Assembly (NCBI GenBank): GCA_903866485.1
Contig: CAIPNT010000123.1
Coordinates: forward strand, 1-5,233
Direction of reading: 5' to 3'
DNA length: 5,233 bases
Origin: an uncultured Micrococcales bacterium
GTDB taxonomy: Bacteria > Actinomycetota > Actinomycetes > Actinomycetales > Microbacteriaceae
Shown here: one piece after another, positions 1-5,233 of the stretch
Numbering within the stretch: position 1 is the first letter of the stretch
How the letters are laid out: the number at the start of each line of letters is the position of its first letter
Notes under the pieces: generated by a model
The model's input: only the letters and a program-made list of their open reading frames with translations
What the model was told of the DNA's origin: nothing
Databases searched by the model: none
Made by a program: the position numbers and the translations under genes

Positions 1-44
1 CGCACCAGCGCGCCTTTCCCCTATGCTGAAGTGTCGCAAATCCT

Positions 45-56
45 TATGGTTAGCTT
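45..56 (+). promoter_or_regulatory. Candidate -10 region for the tRNA cluster (weak)
   Basis: Two overlapping or adjacent hexamers fit the actinobacterial -10 pattern TAnnnT: TATGGT at 45-50 and TAGCTT at 51-56. They end 13 and 7 bases before the first base of tRNA-Glu, a sensible distance for a short tRNA leader. No convincing -35 is present at the expected spacing; the best upstream hexamer (22-27) matches the consensus poorly. The rest of 1-63 shows no gene. The true promoter could lie left of the window. Confidence 0.22.
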
Positions 57-63
57 CCTTCCC

Positions 64-139
64 GGCCCCATCGTTTAGTGGCCTAGGACGCCGCCCTTTC
101 ACGGCGGTAGCACGGGTTCGAATCCCGTTGGGGTCACCA
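64..139 (+). tRNA. tRNA-Glu (anticodon UUC), CCA encoded
   Basis: The full cloverleaf can be drawn. The acceptor stem pairs 64-70 with 129-135 (one G-T pair). The D stem pairs 73-76 with 86-89 (with G-T pairs). The anticodon stem CCGCC (91-95) pairs with GGCGG (103-107) around loop CTTTCAC. The T stem pairs 112-116 with 124-128 around the standard loop TTCGAAT. The anticodon at 98-100 is TTC, which reads GAA/GAG glutamate codons. The discriminator is A136, and the CCA end is encoded at 137-139, unlike in the two tRNAs that follow. It is the first of three same-strand tRNAs, and tRNA-Asp starts 31 bases after the CCA, so co-transcription and processing from one precursor is likely. Confidence 0.97.
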
Positions 140-170
140 GGATGTAAGCTAGTCGGGTTGCAACATGTAA

Positions 171-244
171 GGCCCTGTAGCGCAGTTGGTTAGCGTGCCG
201 CCCTGTCACGGCGGAGGTCGCGGGTTCAAGTCCCGTCAGGGTCG
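171..244 (+). tRNA. tRNA-Asp (anticodon GUC), no encoded CCA
   Basis: The cloverleaf is complete. The acceptor stem pairs 171-177 with 237-243. The D stem pairs 180-183 with 193-196. The anticodon stem pairs 198-202 with 210-214 around loop CTGTCAC. The T stem is GCGGG/CCCGT-like, with a TTCAAGT loop at 225-231. The anticodon at 205-207 is GTC (aspartate) and the discriminator is G244, as is usual for tRNA-Asp. The next bases are CAG, so CCA must be added after transcription by CCA-adding enzyme. The anticodon arm is the same as that of the upstream tRNA-Glu except for the first anticodon base. A hairpin terminator starts about 9 bases downstream. Confidence 0.97.
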
Positions 245-252
245 CAGATGTG

Positions 253-277
253 AAAGCCCTTCTTCGGAAGGGTTTTT
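253..277 (+). terminator. Intrinsic terminator with UUCG loop after tRNA-Asp
   Basis: The arm CCCTTC (257-262) pairs perfectly with GAAGGG (267-272) and is capped by the very stable TTCG tetraloop with its preferred C-G closing pair. The hairpin is followed directly by five T (273-277), which can also pair with the A run at 253-255. Short flanking arms GATG (247-250) and CATC (278-281) could extend the fold. This is a typical Rho-independent terminator for the Glu-Asp transcript. It lies inside the same-strand tRNA cluster, so tRNA-Phe needs read-through or its own start. Confidence 0.85.
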
Positions 278-303
278 CATCTAGGCGACTGAATAAGTTG
301 TCT

Positions 304-376
304 GGCTCTGTAGCTCAGTTGGTAGAGCGCACGACTGAAAATCGTGAGGTCACGGGATCGACGCCCGTCGGAGCCA
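304..376 (+). tRNA. tRNA-Phe (anticodon GAA), unusual A54 T-loop
   Basis: The cloverleaf is complete. The acceptor stem pairs 304-310 with 369-375 (one T-G pair). The D stem pairs 313-316 with 325-328. The anticodon stem CACGA (330-334) pairs with TCGTG (342-346) around loop CTGAAAA. The T stem pairs 352-356 with 364-368. The anticodon at 337-339 is GAA (phenylalanine) and the discriminator is A376. CCA is not encoded, since CTG follows. The T loop reads ATCGACG, so position 54 is A instead of the nearly universal T; the stems are intact, so I read it as functional. A TAnnnT hexamer at 294-299 is too close to position 304 to be a clear promoter. Confidence 0.96.
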
Positions 377-384
377 CTGAAACT

Positions 385-417
385 CCCGAGACCATCGCAG
401 TCTCGGGTTTTTCTTTT
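385..417 (+). terminator. Strong intrinsic terminator after tRNA-Phe
   Basis: The arm CCCGAGAC (385-392) pairs over eight perfect base pairs with GTCTCGGG (400-407) across a seven-base loop. A T-rich tract of ten bases with one C (408-417) follows at once. It lies 8 bases past the 3' end of tRNA-Phe and 39 bases before the dehydrogenase start codon. It therefore separates the tRNA cluster from the protein genes and implies that the dehydrogenase has its own promoter or depends on leak-through. Confidence 0.92.
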
Positions 418-456
418 AACGGGATTTTTCAACCCCTCGAAGTGGTTATCCCAGAC

Positions 457-1500
457 ATGACAACTACGCGCTCACTAATCGCCCCTGCCACCTCAGCCAA
501 CTTTGAAACCGCCGAAATGCCCCTGCGCCCACTCGGCCCAAAGAGTGTAAAAATCAAGATTGCCTATTCGGGCATTTGCCACAGCGACATTCACCAGGTG
601 CGCGGCGAATGGTCGGCGGGAAACTTTCCGATGGTGCCCGGCCACGAAATCGCCGGACACATCGTTGAGGTTGGCTCTGATGTCACTAAGTTCAAGGTTG
701 GCGACCGCGCCGGCGTTGGCGTTTTTGTCGACTCTTGCCGCGAGTGCGAAAACTGCAAGAACGGCTTCGAAAACCAGTGCCTAAACGGTTCAGTTGGCAC
801 CTATAACTCACGCCACAAAGATGGCACAATCTCGTATGGCGGATACGCCCACGAGTTGGTCGTCGACGAGCACTTTGCACTTCACATTCCCGAGGGTCTT
901 GATATGGCCGCGGCCGCACCGCTGCTTTGCGCCGGAATCACCGTCTATTCACCGCTAAAGCGCTGGAACGTAGGCCCTGGCAAGAAGGTCGCCATCCTGG
1001 GTCTGGGTGGTTTGGGTCACCTCGCCGTAAAGATCGCAGTGGCGCTTGGAGCAGACGTAACGGTGCTTGGACACTCACTGGCCAAGAAGGACGACGCGCT
1101 GAACTTTGGTGCGCATGACTATCGCAGCACCGAAGATGCATTCGCGAACCTCAAGGGCAGCTTCGACATGATCTTGAACACCACCTCAGCCGATTTAAAT
1201 GTTGACGGCTTGCTGTCGCTTTTGCGCATGCACGGCGCCCTGGTCAATGTTGGCCTGCCTGGCAACAGCCAGAGCTACAACCCCTTCAGCATCATCGGCG
1301 GCGGCAAGTCGATTGCCGGCTCGAACACTGGTGGAATCCCTGAGACCCAGCAGATGCTCGACTTCTGTGCCGAGCACGGCATCGTGGCCACCATCGAATT
1401 ATTGGACGCCTCCAATCCGTCAACAATCGATGCGGCATATGACCGAGTTGTTGCCAGCGACGTTCGCTATCGCTTCGTGATCGACGCAGCCACCATCTAA
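457..1500 (+). CDS. Zinc-dependent NAD(P)-alcohol/aldehyde dehydrogenase, YahK/CAD type
   Basis: This is a 347-residue cytosolic medium-chain dehydrogenase/reductase, the normal length for the YahK/cinnamyl-alcohol-dehydrogenase branch, which mainly reduces aldehydes to alcohols. What is seen: the catalytic-zinc ligands C41 (in GICHSD), H63-E64 (in PGHEIAG) and C158; proton-relay candidate S43; the structural-zinc knuckle C94-x2-C97-x2-C100-x7-C108; and the Rossmann motif GLGGLG at 182-187. After the second nucleotide-fold strand, S207 and K210/K211 replace the acidic residue typical of NAD enzymes, so NADPH preference is inferred. The stretch GGIPETQ-MLDFCAEHGI (292-309) and the ending YRFVID closely match E. 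coli YahK as I remember it. The ATG at 457 gives the expected N-terminus; the frame stays open upstream only by running through tRNA-Phe. The Shine-Dalgarno is weak (AAGTGG, 440-445). The antiporter gene follows after 49 bases and is probably co-transcribed. The physiological substrate cannot be read from the sequence. Confidence 0.93.
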   Translation: MTTTRSLIAPATSANFETAEMPLRPLGPKSVKIKIAYSGICHSDIHQVRGEWSAGNFPMVPGHEIAGHIVEVGSDVTKFKVGDRAGVGVFVDSCRECENCKNGFENQCLNGSVGTYNSRHKDGTISYGGYAHELVVDEHFALHIPEGLDMAAAAPLLCAGITVYSPLKRWNVGPGKKVAILGLGGLGHLAVKIAVALGADVTVLGHSLAKKDDALNFGAHDYRSTEDAFANLKGSFDMILNTTSADLNVDGLLSLLRMHGALVNVGLPGNSQSYNPFSIIGGGKSIAGSNTGGIPETQQMLDFCAEHGIVATIELLDASNPSTIDAAYDRVVASDVRYRFVIDAATI

Positions 1501-1549
1501 TTCAAAACGAATCTGTTATCAAAATCACCGACTGGAAGAACCTGTAACC

Positions 1550-3214
1550 ATGACTAAAACACGCAACCGCTGGATTGGCCTTGTCTTTATCTCGATGGCG
1601 ATTTCACTCGTCATCATCGATGGAACAATCGTCAACACCATTTTTCCGCACGTTATCGAGGCACTAAAGCTCACCTCAACCCAGGTTCAGTGGGTTCAAG
1701 AGAGCTATGTCTTGGTCTTCGCATCTTTGCTCTTGGTTTGGGGTTCGCTCGCCGACCGCATCGGACGACGACTCTTGCTGGTGATTGGTTTGGGCATTTT
1801 CGTGGCCGCCTCAATGTGGGCCGGCCTCAGCAATGACGCATCCTCGATGATTTTGGCTCGCGTGGTTCAGGGCTTCGGTGGAGCAATGGTGCTGCCGACC
1901 ACGCTTTCTTTGGTCAATGCAAACTTTCAGGGCAAAGAGCGCGGCATCGCGTTTGCAGTCTGGGGCGCGACCATCGGTGGAATGGTTGCCCTTGGCCCAG
2001 TTCTAGGTGGCTGGTTGGCAACCGATTTTGGCACGGATGGCTGGCGCCTCGCCTTCAACATCAACCTGCCGCTCGGTCTCATTGTCATCGCCGGTCTTTT
2101 GATTTGGGTCACCGAGTCTAAGCAGGCTCACCGTGAGGGTGGCATCGACGTGGTTGGTGCGCTCATCTCAGTTGTCATGTTTTTCACACTTGTGTTTGGG
2201 CTAATCCAGGGTCGCGTCTATGGCTGGTGGACCCCGAGCACCAAGAACATTTTTGAAATCGGCGACTTCAAGTGGTCAACCACTGGCCTCTCAGTGATTC
2301 CAGTTTCGCTAGCTATTTCGGTGGTCTTCTTCGCACTCTTCGTGGTTTGGGAGCGTGCTCGCGACCGTGCCCACAAGAATGTCTTGCTTGACCTTGCACT
2401 TTTCAAGATCGGCTCTTTCCGCAATGGTTCAATTGCGGCCCTGATTATCTCGATGGGTGAGTTTGGTCTTCTATTTGCGATTCCACTTTGGCTGCAAAAC
2501 GTCGAGGGGCTAAGCGCCATTTCTTCTGGCCTGGTCTTGCTGTGGCTCGCCGGTGGCGCCTTCTTGGCTTCGGGCGTCGGCGGTGCGATGAGCGGCAAAC
2601 TTCCGGCGGTGCAGGCAGTGCGCATCGGTGTTCTGTTTGAGCTAGTCGGTGTTTCTGGAATTGCAATCGTGGCAACTACCGGCGGCGGATGGTGGCCAGT
2701 GGCCCCATTCCTTCTGGTGTATGGCATCGGTGTTGGCCTCGCTACCGCTCAGCTAACCGGCGTGATCATGGTTGATGTGCCGGTCGAAAAGATTGGCCAG
2801 GGCTCTGGCTCACAAAGCACTGTGCGTCAAATCGGTTCTGCCCTCGGCATCGCGGTTTTGGGAACCATCCTGTTCACCGCAACTCAGAGCGCAGCAACCA
2901 GCAACCTGCAGAGCACCTCGTTTGTTAAGGCCATTCCGGCTGCCGCGCAGTCTGAGTTCATTGACGGCCTAACCAACGCAGTAGTTGACTCATCTGGTGG
3001 AGCCCTGCCTCAAATTGGTGCGTCGGTCTTGGCTAAGCACGCAACCCCAGCGCAGGCAGCCGAAGTGCAGACCGCAGCAAACAATGGCTTCACCGATGGC
3101 GTCAAGGCCACCGGATGGGCCGCGGCCGGGTTCTTGTTCTTGGGTCTGCTCTCGACCTTCGCAATGGGGTCGCGAAAGCGTCCCGAAGAAGAGTTGCAAA
3201 CTCAGGCTGCTTAG
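1550..3214 (+). CDS. MFS drug/proton antiporter, DHA2 (EmrB/QacA-type, 14 TM helices)
   Basis: This is a 554-residue inner-membrane protein, predicted to export drugs or other small amphiphiles in exchange for protons. Family motifs in order: D1 in helix 1 (D24-G-T-I-V-N29, preceding F-P); motif A GSLADRIGRR (65-74); motif B R104-VVQGFGGA; motif C G139-...-G149-P-...-GG154; then the DHA2-type WR-AFNINLP (165-174). About 14 hydrophobic helices are visible, roughly 8-28, 47-66, 75-93, 98-124, 131-156, 166-187, 199-220, 246-268, 293-315, 322-343, 357-376, 383-406, 425-445 and 521-540. Helices 13 and 14 are separated by a long Ala/Ser/Thr/Gln-rich loop (about 446-520), predicted to be outside. 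The N-terminus is short and basic and the C-terminus charged, both probably cytosolic. The start is supported by GGAAG at 1534-1538, 11 bases before the ATG. The gene lies 49 bases after the dehydrogenase, and a hairpin terminator follows. The substrate is unknown and there is no neighbouring TetR/MarR regulator in view. Confidence 0.93.
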   Translation: MTKTRNRWIGLVFISMAISLVIIDGTIVNTIFPHVIEALKLTSTQVQWVQESYVLVFASLLLVWGSLADRIGRRLLLVIGLGIFVAASMWAGLSNDASSMILARVVQGFGGAMVLPTTLSLVNANFQGKERGIAFAVWGATIGGMVALGPVLGGWLATDFGTDGWRLAFNINLPLGLIVIAGLLIWVTESKQAHREGGIDVVGALISVVMFFTLVFGLIQGRVYGWWTPSTKNIFEIGDFKWSTTGLSVIPVSLAISVVFFALFVVWERARDRAHKNVLLDLALFKIGSFRNGSIAALIISMGEFGLLFAIPLWLQNVEGLSAISSGLVLLWLAGGAFLASGVGGAMSGKLPAVQAVRIGVLFELVGVSGIAIVATTGGGWWPVAPFLLVYGIGVGLATAQLTGVIMVDVPVEKIGQGSGSQSTVRQIGSALGIAVLGTILFTATQSAATSNLQSTSFVKAIPAAAQSEFIDGLTNAVVDSSGGALPQIGASVLAKHATPAQAAEVQTAANNGFTDGVKATGWAAAGFLFLGLLSTFAMGSRKRPEEELQTQAA

Positions 3215-3231
3215 TCTCTGCCTCAGATTCA

Positions 3232-3269
3232 GTTGGCCTCATCGCTTTGCGGTGAGGCCAACCTCGTTT
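3232..3269 (+). terminator. Long hairpin, probable terminator after the antiporter
   Basis: GTTGGCCTCA (3232-3241) pairs perfectly with TGAGGCCAAC (3253-3262). Further pairs toward the loop (T-G, C-G, G-C, then C-G around TTT) make a stem of up to 14 pairs. It starts 17 bases after the antiporter stop codon. The trailing T run is poor (CTCGTTTAAT), so termination may be imperfect or aided by other factors. No T tract lies on the other side, so it does not look bidirectional. It ends just before the inferred promoter of the next gene. Confidence 0.7.
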
Positions 3270-3274
3270 AATAG

Positions 3275-3289
3275 TAGATTTGAGTTCCG
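3275..3289 (+). promoter_or_regulatory. Candidate -10 (TAGATT) for a leaderless GTG start
   Basis: TAGATT at 3275-3280 fits TAnnnT and lies 8 bases before the GTG at 3289, which would put transcription initiation at or right beside the start codon. There is no Shine-Dalgarno in the preceding 20 bases. Leaderless mRNAs are common in actinobacteria, so this is a coherent reading. However, there is no clear -35, because the region at that distance is the terminator stem. This is inference from spacing only. Confidence 0.4.
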
Positions 3290-5233
3290 TGATTGAAAAG
3301 TTGAAACCGAAGCGGCTGTTCTTGGGCAAAAAGCTCTCTAATAAGAGCCTCGAAGGTCAACTTCTGCCAAAGACCATTGCGCTGCCAATCTTCTCTAGCG
3401 ACCCACTTTCATCGGTTGCCTATGGCCCGCAAGAGCTGCTCATGATTTTGACTCTCGGTGGCGCCAGCTTCTTGGCATTTGCACCTTGGATCGCCGCCGT
3501 CGTCGTGCTGTTGCTTCTGGTTATCATCCTCAGCTACCGCAAGGTTGTTGCCGCCTACCCATCAGGTGGTGGTGACTATGAGGTAGCGCAAAAGAACCTT
3601 GGCTCAAAGGCCGCGCTAACCGTCGCCGCCGCACTTCTGCTCGACTACGTGATGACTGTCGCGGTGTCGATTGCCTCTGGCGTCGATAACCTGATTTCGG
3701 CCTTTCCGGCGCTAGACCCGTGGCGCGTTGCCATCGCCGTGGGATTCATCCTGTTGCTATTGGCAATCAACCTTCGCGGTGTGCGCGAATCAGGCTTCGC
3801 CTTTGCGGTGCCGACATACCTATTCTTGAGCACGGTTGCGCTGATGATTTTTACCGGAATCTTCAAGCTGATCACCGGCCAGGTAATTTTGGCGCCATCG
3901 GCTAGCTATCATCTTGTGCCAGAGAGCACACTGGTTGCCACCCCGTTTTTGATCGTGATGCTGCTGCTGCGATCGTTTGCTTCAGGTTCGGCTGCACTAA
4001 CCGGTGTCGAGGCAATCGCCAATGGAGTGCCAGCCTTTCGCGTGCCAAAGATTAAGAACGCCCAGGTCACAATGTCTTGGATGGGGGCCAGCGCCATCTT
4101 CATGTTTGCCGGAATCGTAGCCTTCGCACTGATTTCGAAGGTGCACTACCTCGAAGATCCAAAGCTTCAGGGCCACGAGATTATCGGGCCGCAACAGTCG
4201 GTTATCGCTCAGTTGGGCACCGCGATTTTCGGTGGCGGTTCGGCACTGTTCTTCATTTTGCAGGCGGCCACCGCCGCCATCCTGTTGCTCGCGGCAAACA
4301 CCGCTTTCAACGGATTTCCGCTGCTCACCTCGGTGCTTGCCAAGGACGGTTATGCCCCAAAGGCGCTTCTAACTCGAGGTGACCGACTGGTTTATTCAAA
4401 CGGAATGCTTTCGCTGACCCTAGCCGCCCTGGCAATGATTTTGGTCTTCCAGGCATCGGTGACCGCCCTGATTCAGCTTTATGTTTTGGGTGTTTTCACA
4501 TCGTTCACCCTTGGCCAGCTGGGCATGCTGAAGCACTGGAAGCGGGGCTTGAAAAAGGGCACGATCTCTCGCAAAGAGGCGACCTCCGGCCGCATCATCA
4601 ACGGCTTTGGAGCTTCACTCACCGGTGCGGTTTTGGTGATCGTTTCGGTCACCAAATTCACCCACGGCGCCTGGATGGTGTTCATCATCATGCCGTTCCT
4701 TTGGGTGGTGATGTGGGCCACCGGTCGCTACTACAAAGCGGTAAACCTCGAAATCGCGCTCGACCCAAACATCAAATTTGGCAGCAAGGGCGACTACGCA
4801 GTTGTGCTAATGGACAAGTTGAACAAACCACAGCTCAAGGCCCTGGACTATGCACTTTCGAGTCGTCACACCCGCTTGGATGTGTTGCACGTTGCTGCCG
4901 ACCCAGAGCACTCGAGAAAGTTTGAGCGCGACTGGAAGAAGTTTGGGCTCGAGGTTCCGCTCAAGATCATTGAAAGCCCGTACCGCGAATTCGGCGCACC
5001 ACTGGTTGAATACCTGCAAGCACACCGCGCCGAGTTCGGTTCGGAGCGCATCTCGGTTTATATGCCGAAGTTAGTCGTCGGTCACTGGTGGGAGCACATC
5101 CTGCACAATCACCGTGCCAACCGCATTCGCAAGCAACTCATGTATGTGCGCGGCGTAATGGTCACCCTCGTGCCATGGCGTCTAGAATCGGCCGAGTATG
5201 CAAACCCACTGAGCCGTAGACCACTGCCTGGCG
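3289..5233 (+). CDS. KimA-like APC/KUP-superfamily potassium importer (3' end outside window)
   Basis: The open frame of 648 codons runs to the window edge with no stop. It closely resembles Bacillus subtilis KimA (YdaO), a proton-coupled high-affinity K+ importer. Residues 1-32 are a basic cytosolic start. About 12 hydrophobic helices span roughly 33-481, and a soluble cytosolic UspA-like domain fills about 500-648, where KimA binds cyclic di-AMP. Hallmarks: SSDPLSSVAYG (36-46), YPSGGGDYEVAQKNLG (90-105), DYVMTVAVSIASG (119-131), INLRGVRESG (160-169), TGVEAI (238-243) and RGDRL (363-367). D38, Y45, D119, Y120, T123 and S127 line up with the KimA K+-site residues as I recall them. HWWEHILHN (599-607) matches the KimA C-terminus, so only a short tail should be missing. 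GTG 3289 is preferred over in-frame TTG 3280 because TTG overlaps the inferred -10; neither has a Shine-Dalgarno. It is a separate unit from the antiporter. A general amino-acid permease role is less likely. Confidence 0.88.
   Translation, partial: MIEKLKPKRLFLGKKLSNKSLEGQLLPKTIALPIFSSDPLSSVAYGPQELLMILTLGGASFLAFAPWIAAVVVLLLLVIILSYRKVVAAYPSGGGDYEVAQKNLGSKAALTVAAALLLDYVMTVAVSIASGVDNLISAFPALDPWRVAIAVGFILLLLAINLRGVRESGFAFAVPTYLFLSTVALMIFTGIFKLITGQVILAPSASYHLVPESTLVATPFLIVMLLLRSFASGSAALTGVEAIANGVPAFRVPKIKNAQVTMSWMGASAIFMFAGIVAFALISKVHYLEDPKLQGHEIIGPQQSVIAQLGTAIFGGGSALFFILQAATAAILLLAANTAFNGFPLLTSVLAKDGYAPKALLTRGDRLVYSNGMLSLTLAALAMILVFQASVTALIQLYVLGVFTSFTLGQLGMLKHWKRGLKKGTISRKEATSGRIINGFGASLTGAVLVIVSVTKFTHGAWMVFIIMPFLWVVMWATGRYYKAVNLEIALDPNIKFGSKGDYAVVLMDKLNKPQLKALDYALSSRHTRLDVLHVAADPEHSRKFERDWKKFGLEVPLKIIESPYREFGAPLVEYLQAHRAEFGSERISVYMPKLVVGHWWEHILHNHRANRIRKQLMYVRGVMVTLVPWRLESAEYANPLSRRPLPG

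Noticed and set aside
294..299. TAAGTT as a -10 box for tRNA-Phe
   Set aside because: Only four bases separate it from the first base of the mature tRNA, so initiation would fall inside the gene. No matching -35 is seen.
64..376. tRNA 3' ends as attachment sites for an integrated element
   Set aside because: No integrase, no duplicated tRNA 3' end and no phage-like or foreign-looking genes occur downstream. The flanking genes look like ordinary chromosome.
270..430. Repeated GGGTTTTTC-like strings at 270-278, 405-413 and 421-430
   Set aside because: The first two are the descending arm plus T tract of independent terminators. The third is a near match only. They are not evidence of a repeat family.
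250..456. N-terminal extension of the dehydrogenase by 69 residues from an ATG at 250
   Set aside because: The added frame runs through the first terminator, tRNA-Phe and the second terminator. It yields the familiar spurious tRNA-derived peptide (SVAQLVERTTENREVTGSTP). Starting at 457 gives the normal family N-terminus.
2218..2727. 169-codon open frame on the minus strand
   Set aside because: It lies wholly inside the antiporter gene, opposite strongly family-matching sequence. It has a low-complexity Arg/Pro/Thr-rich translation and no recognisable domain, so I read it as a shadow frame.
3280..3282. TTG as alternative start of the K+ importer
   Set aside because: It is in frame, but its first base is the last base of the inferred -10 box, it has no Shine-Dalgarno, and it adds only three residues with no family support. 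It cannot be excluded if the promoter lies further upstream.
3215..3288. Cyclic di-AMP (ydaO-type) riboswitch upstream of the K+ importer
   Set aside because: The 74-base gap is too short for that fold and is largely filled by the hairpin at 3232-3262. None of the expected multi-helix structure is visible.

Overview
The window looks like ordinary chromosome from a moderate-GC actinobacterium. A small-genome Microbacteriaceae (a freshwater Rhodoluna/Aquiluna-like lineage) is my best guess. That is inference from four things: the Glu-Asp-Phe tRNA cluster, the only moderately G+C-rich coding sequence, the tight gene packing, and the GTG start without a Shine-Dalgarno on the last gene. No search was run. 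Everything recognisable lies on the + strand.

Layout. Positions 1-63 hold no gene, only weak promoter-like hexamers. Positions 64-376 carry three tRNA genes: Glu (UUC), Asp (GUC) and Phe (GAA). A UUCG-capped hairpin terminator sits between Asp and Phe, and a second strong terminator follows Phe. A zinc-dependent alcohol/aldehyde dehydrogenase of the YahK/cinnamyl-alcohol-dehydrogenase type (457-1500) comes next. After 49 bases it is followed by a 14-helix DHA2 (EmrB/QacA-type) drug/proton antiporter (1550-3214). A long terminator-like hairpin (3232-3269) closes that pair. A KimA-like APC/KUP-superfamily potassium importer starts at 3289, probably as a leaderless GTG transcript, and runs off the right edge. 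It is 648 codons long so far and lacks probably only a short C-terminal tail.

How the parts relate. The dehydrogenase and the antiporter probably share a transcript and may form a reduce-and-export detoxification pair. This rests on adjacency alone. The potassium importer is a separate transcription unit with a different role, K+ uptake and osmotic/turgor homeostasis. It keeps the KimA ion-site residues in register and has a C-terminal cytosolic domain where KimA binds cyclic di-AMP, but its upstream gap is too short for a cyclic di-AMP riboswitch.

I found no mobile element, CRISPR array, phage gene or clearly new system. The points most worth a second look are the A54 T-loop of tRNA-Phe, the inferred leaderless start of the K+ importer, and the Lys at the KimA cyclic di-AMP-contact position.
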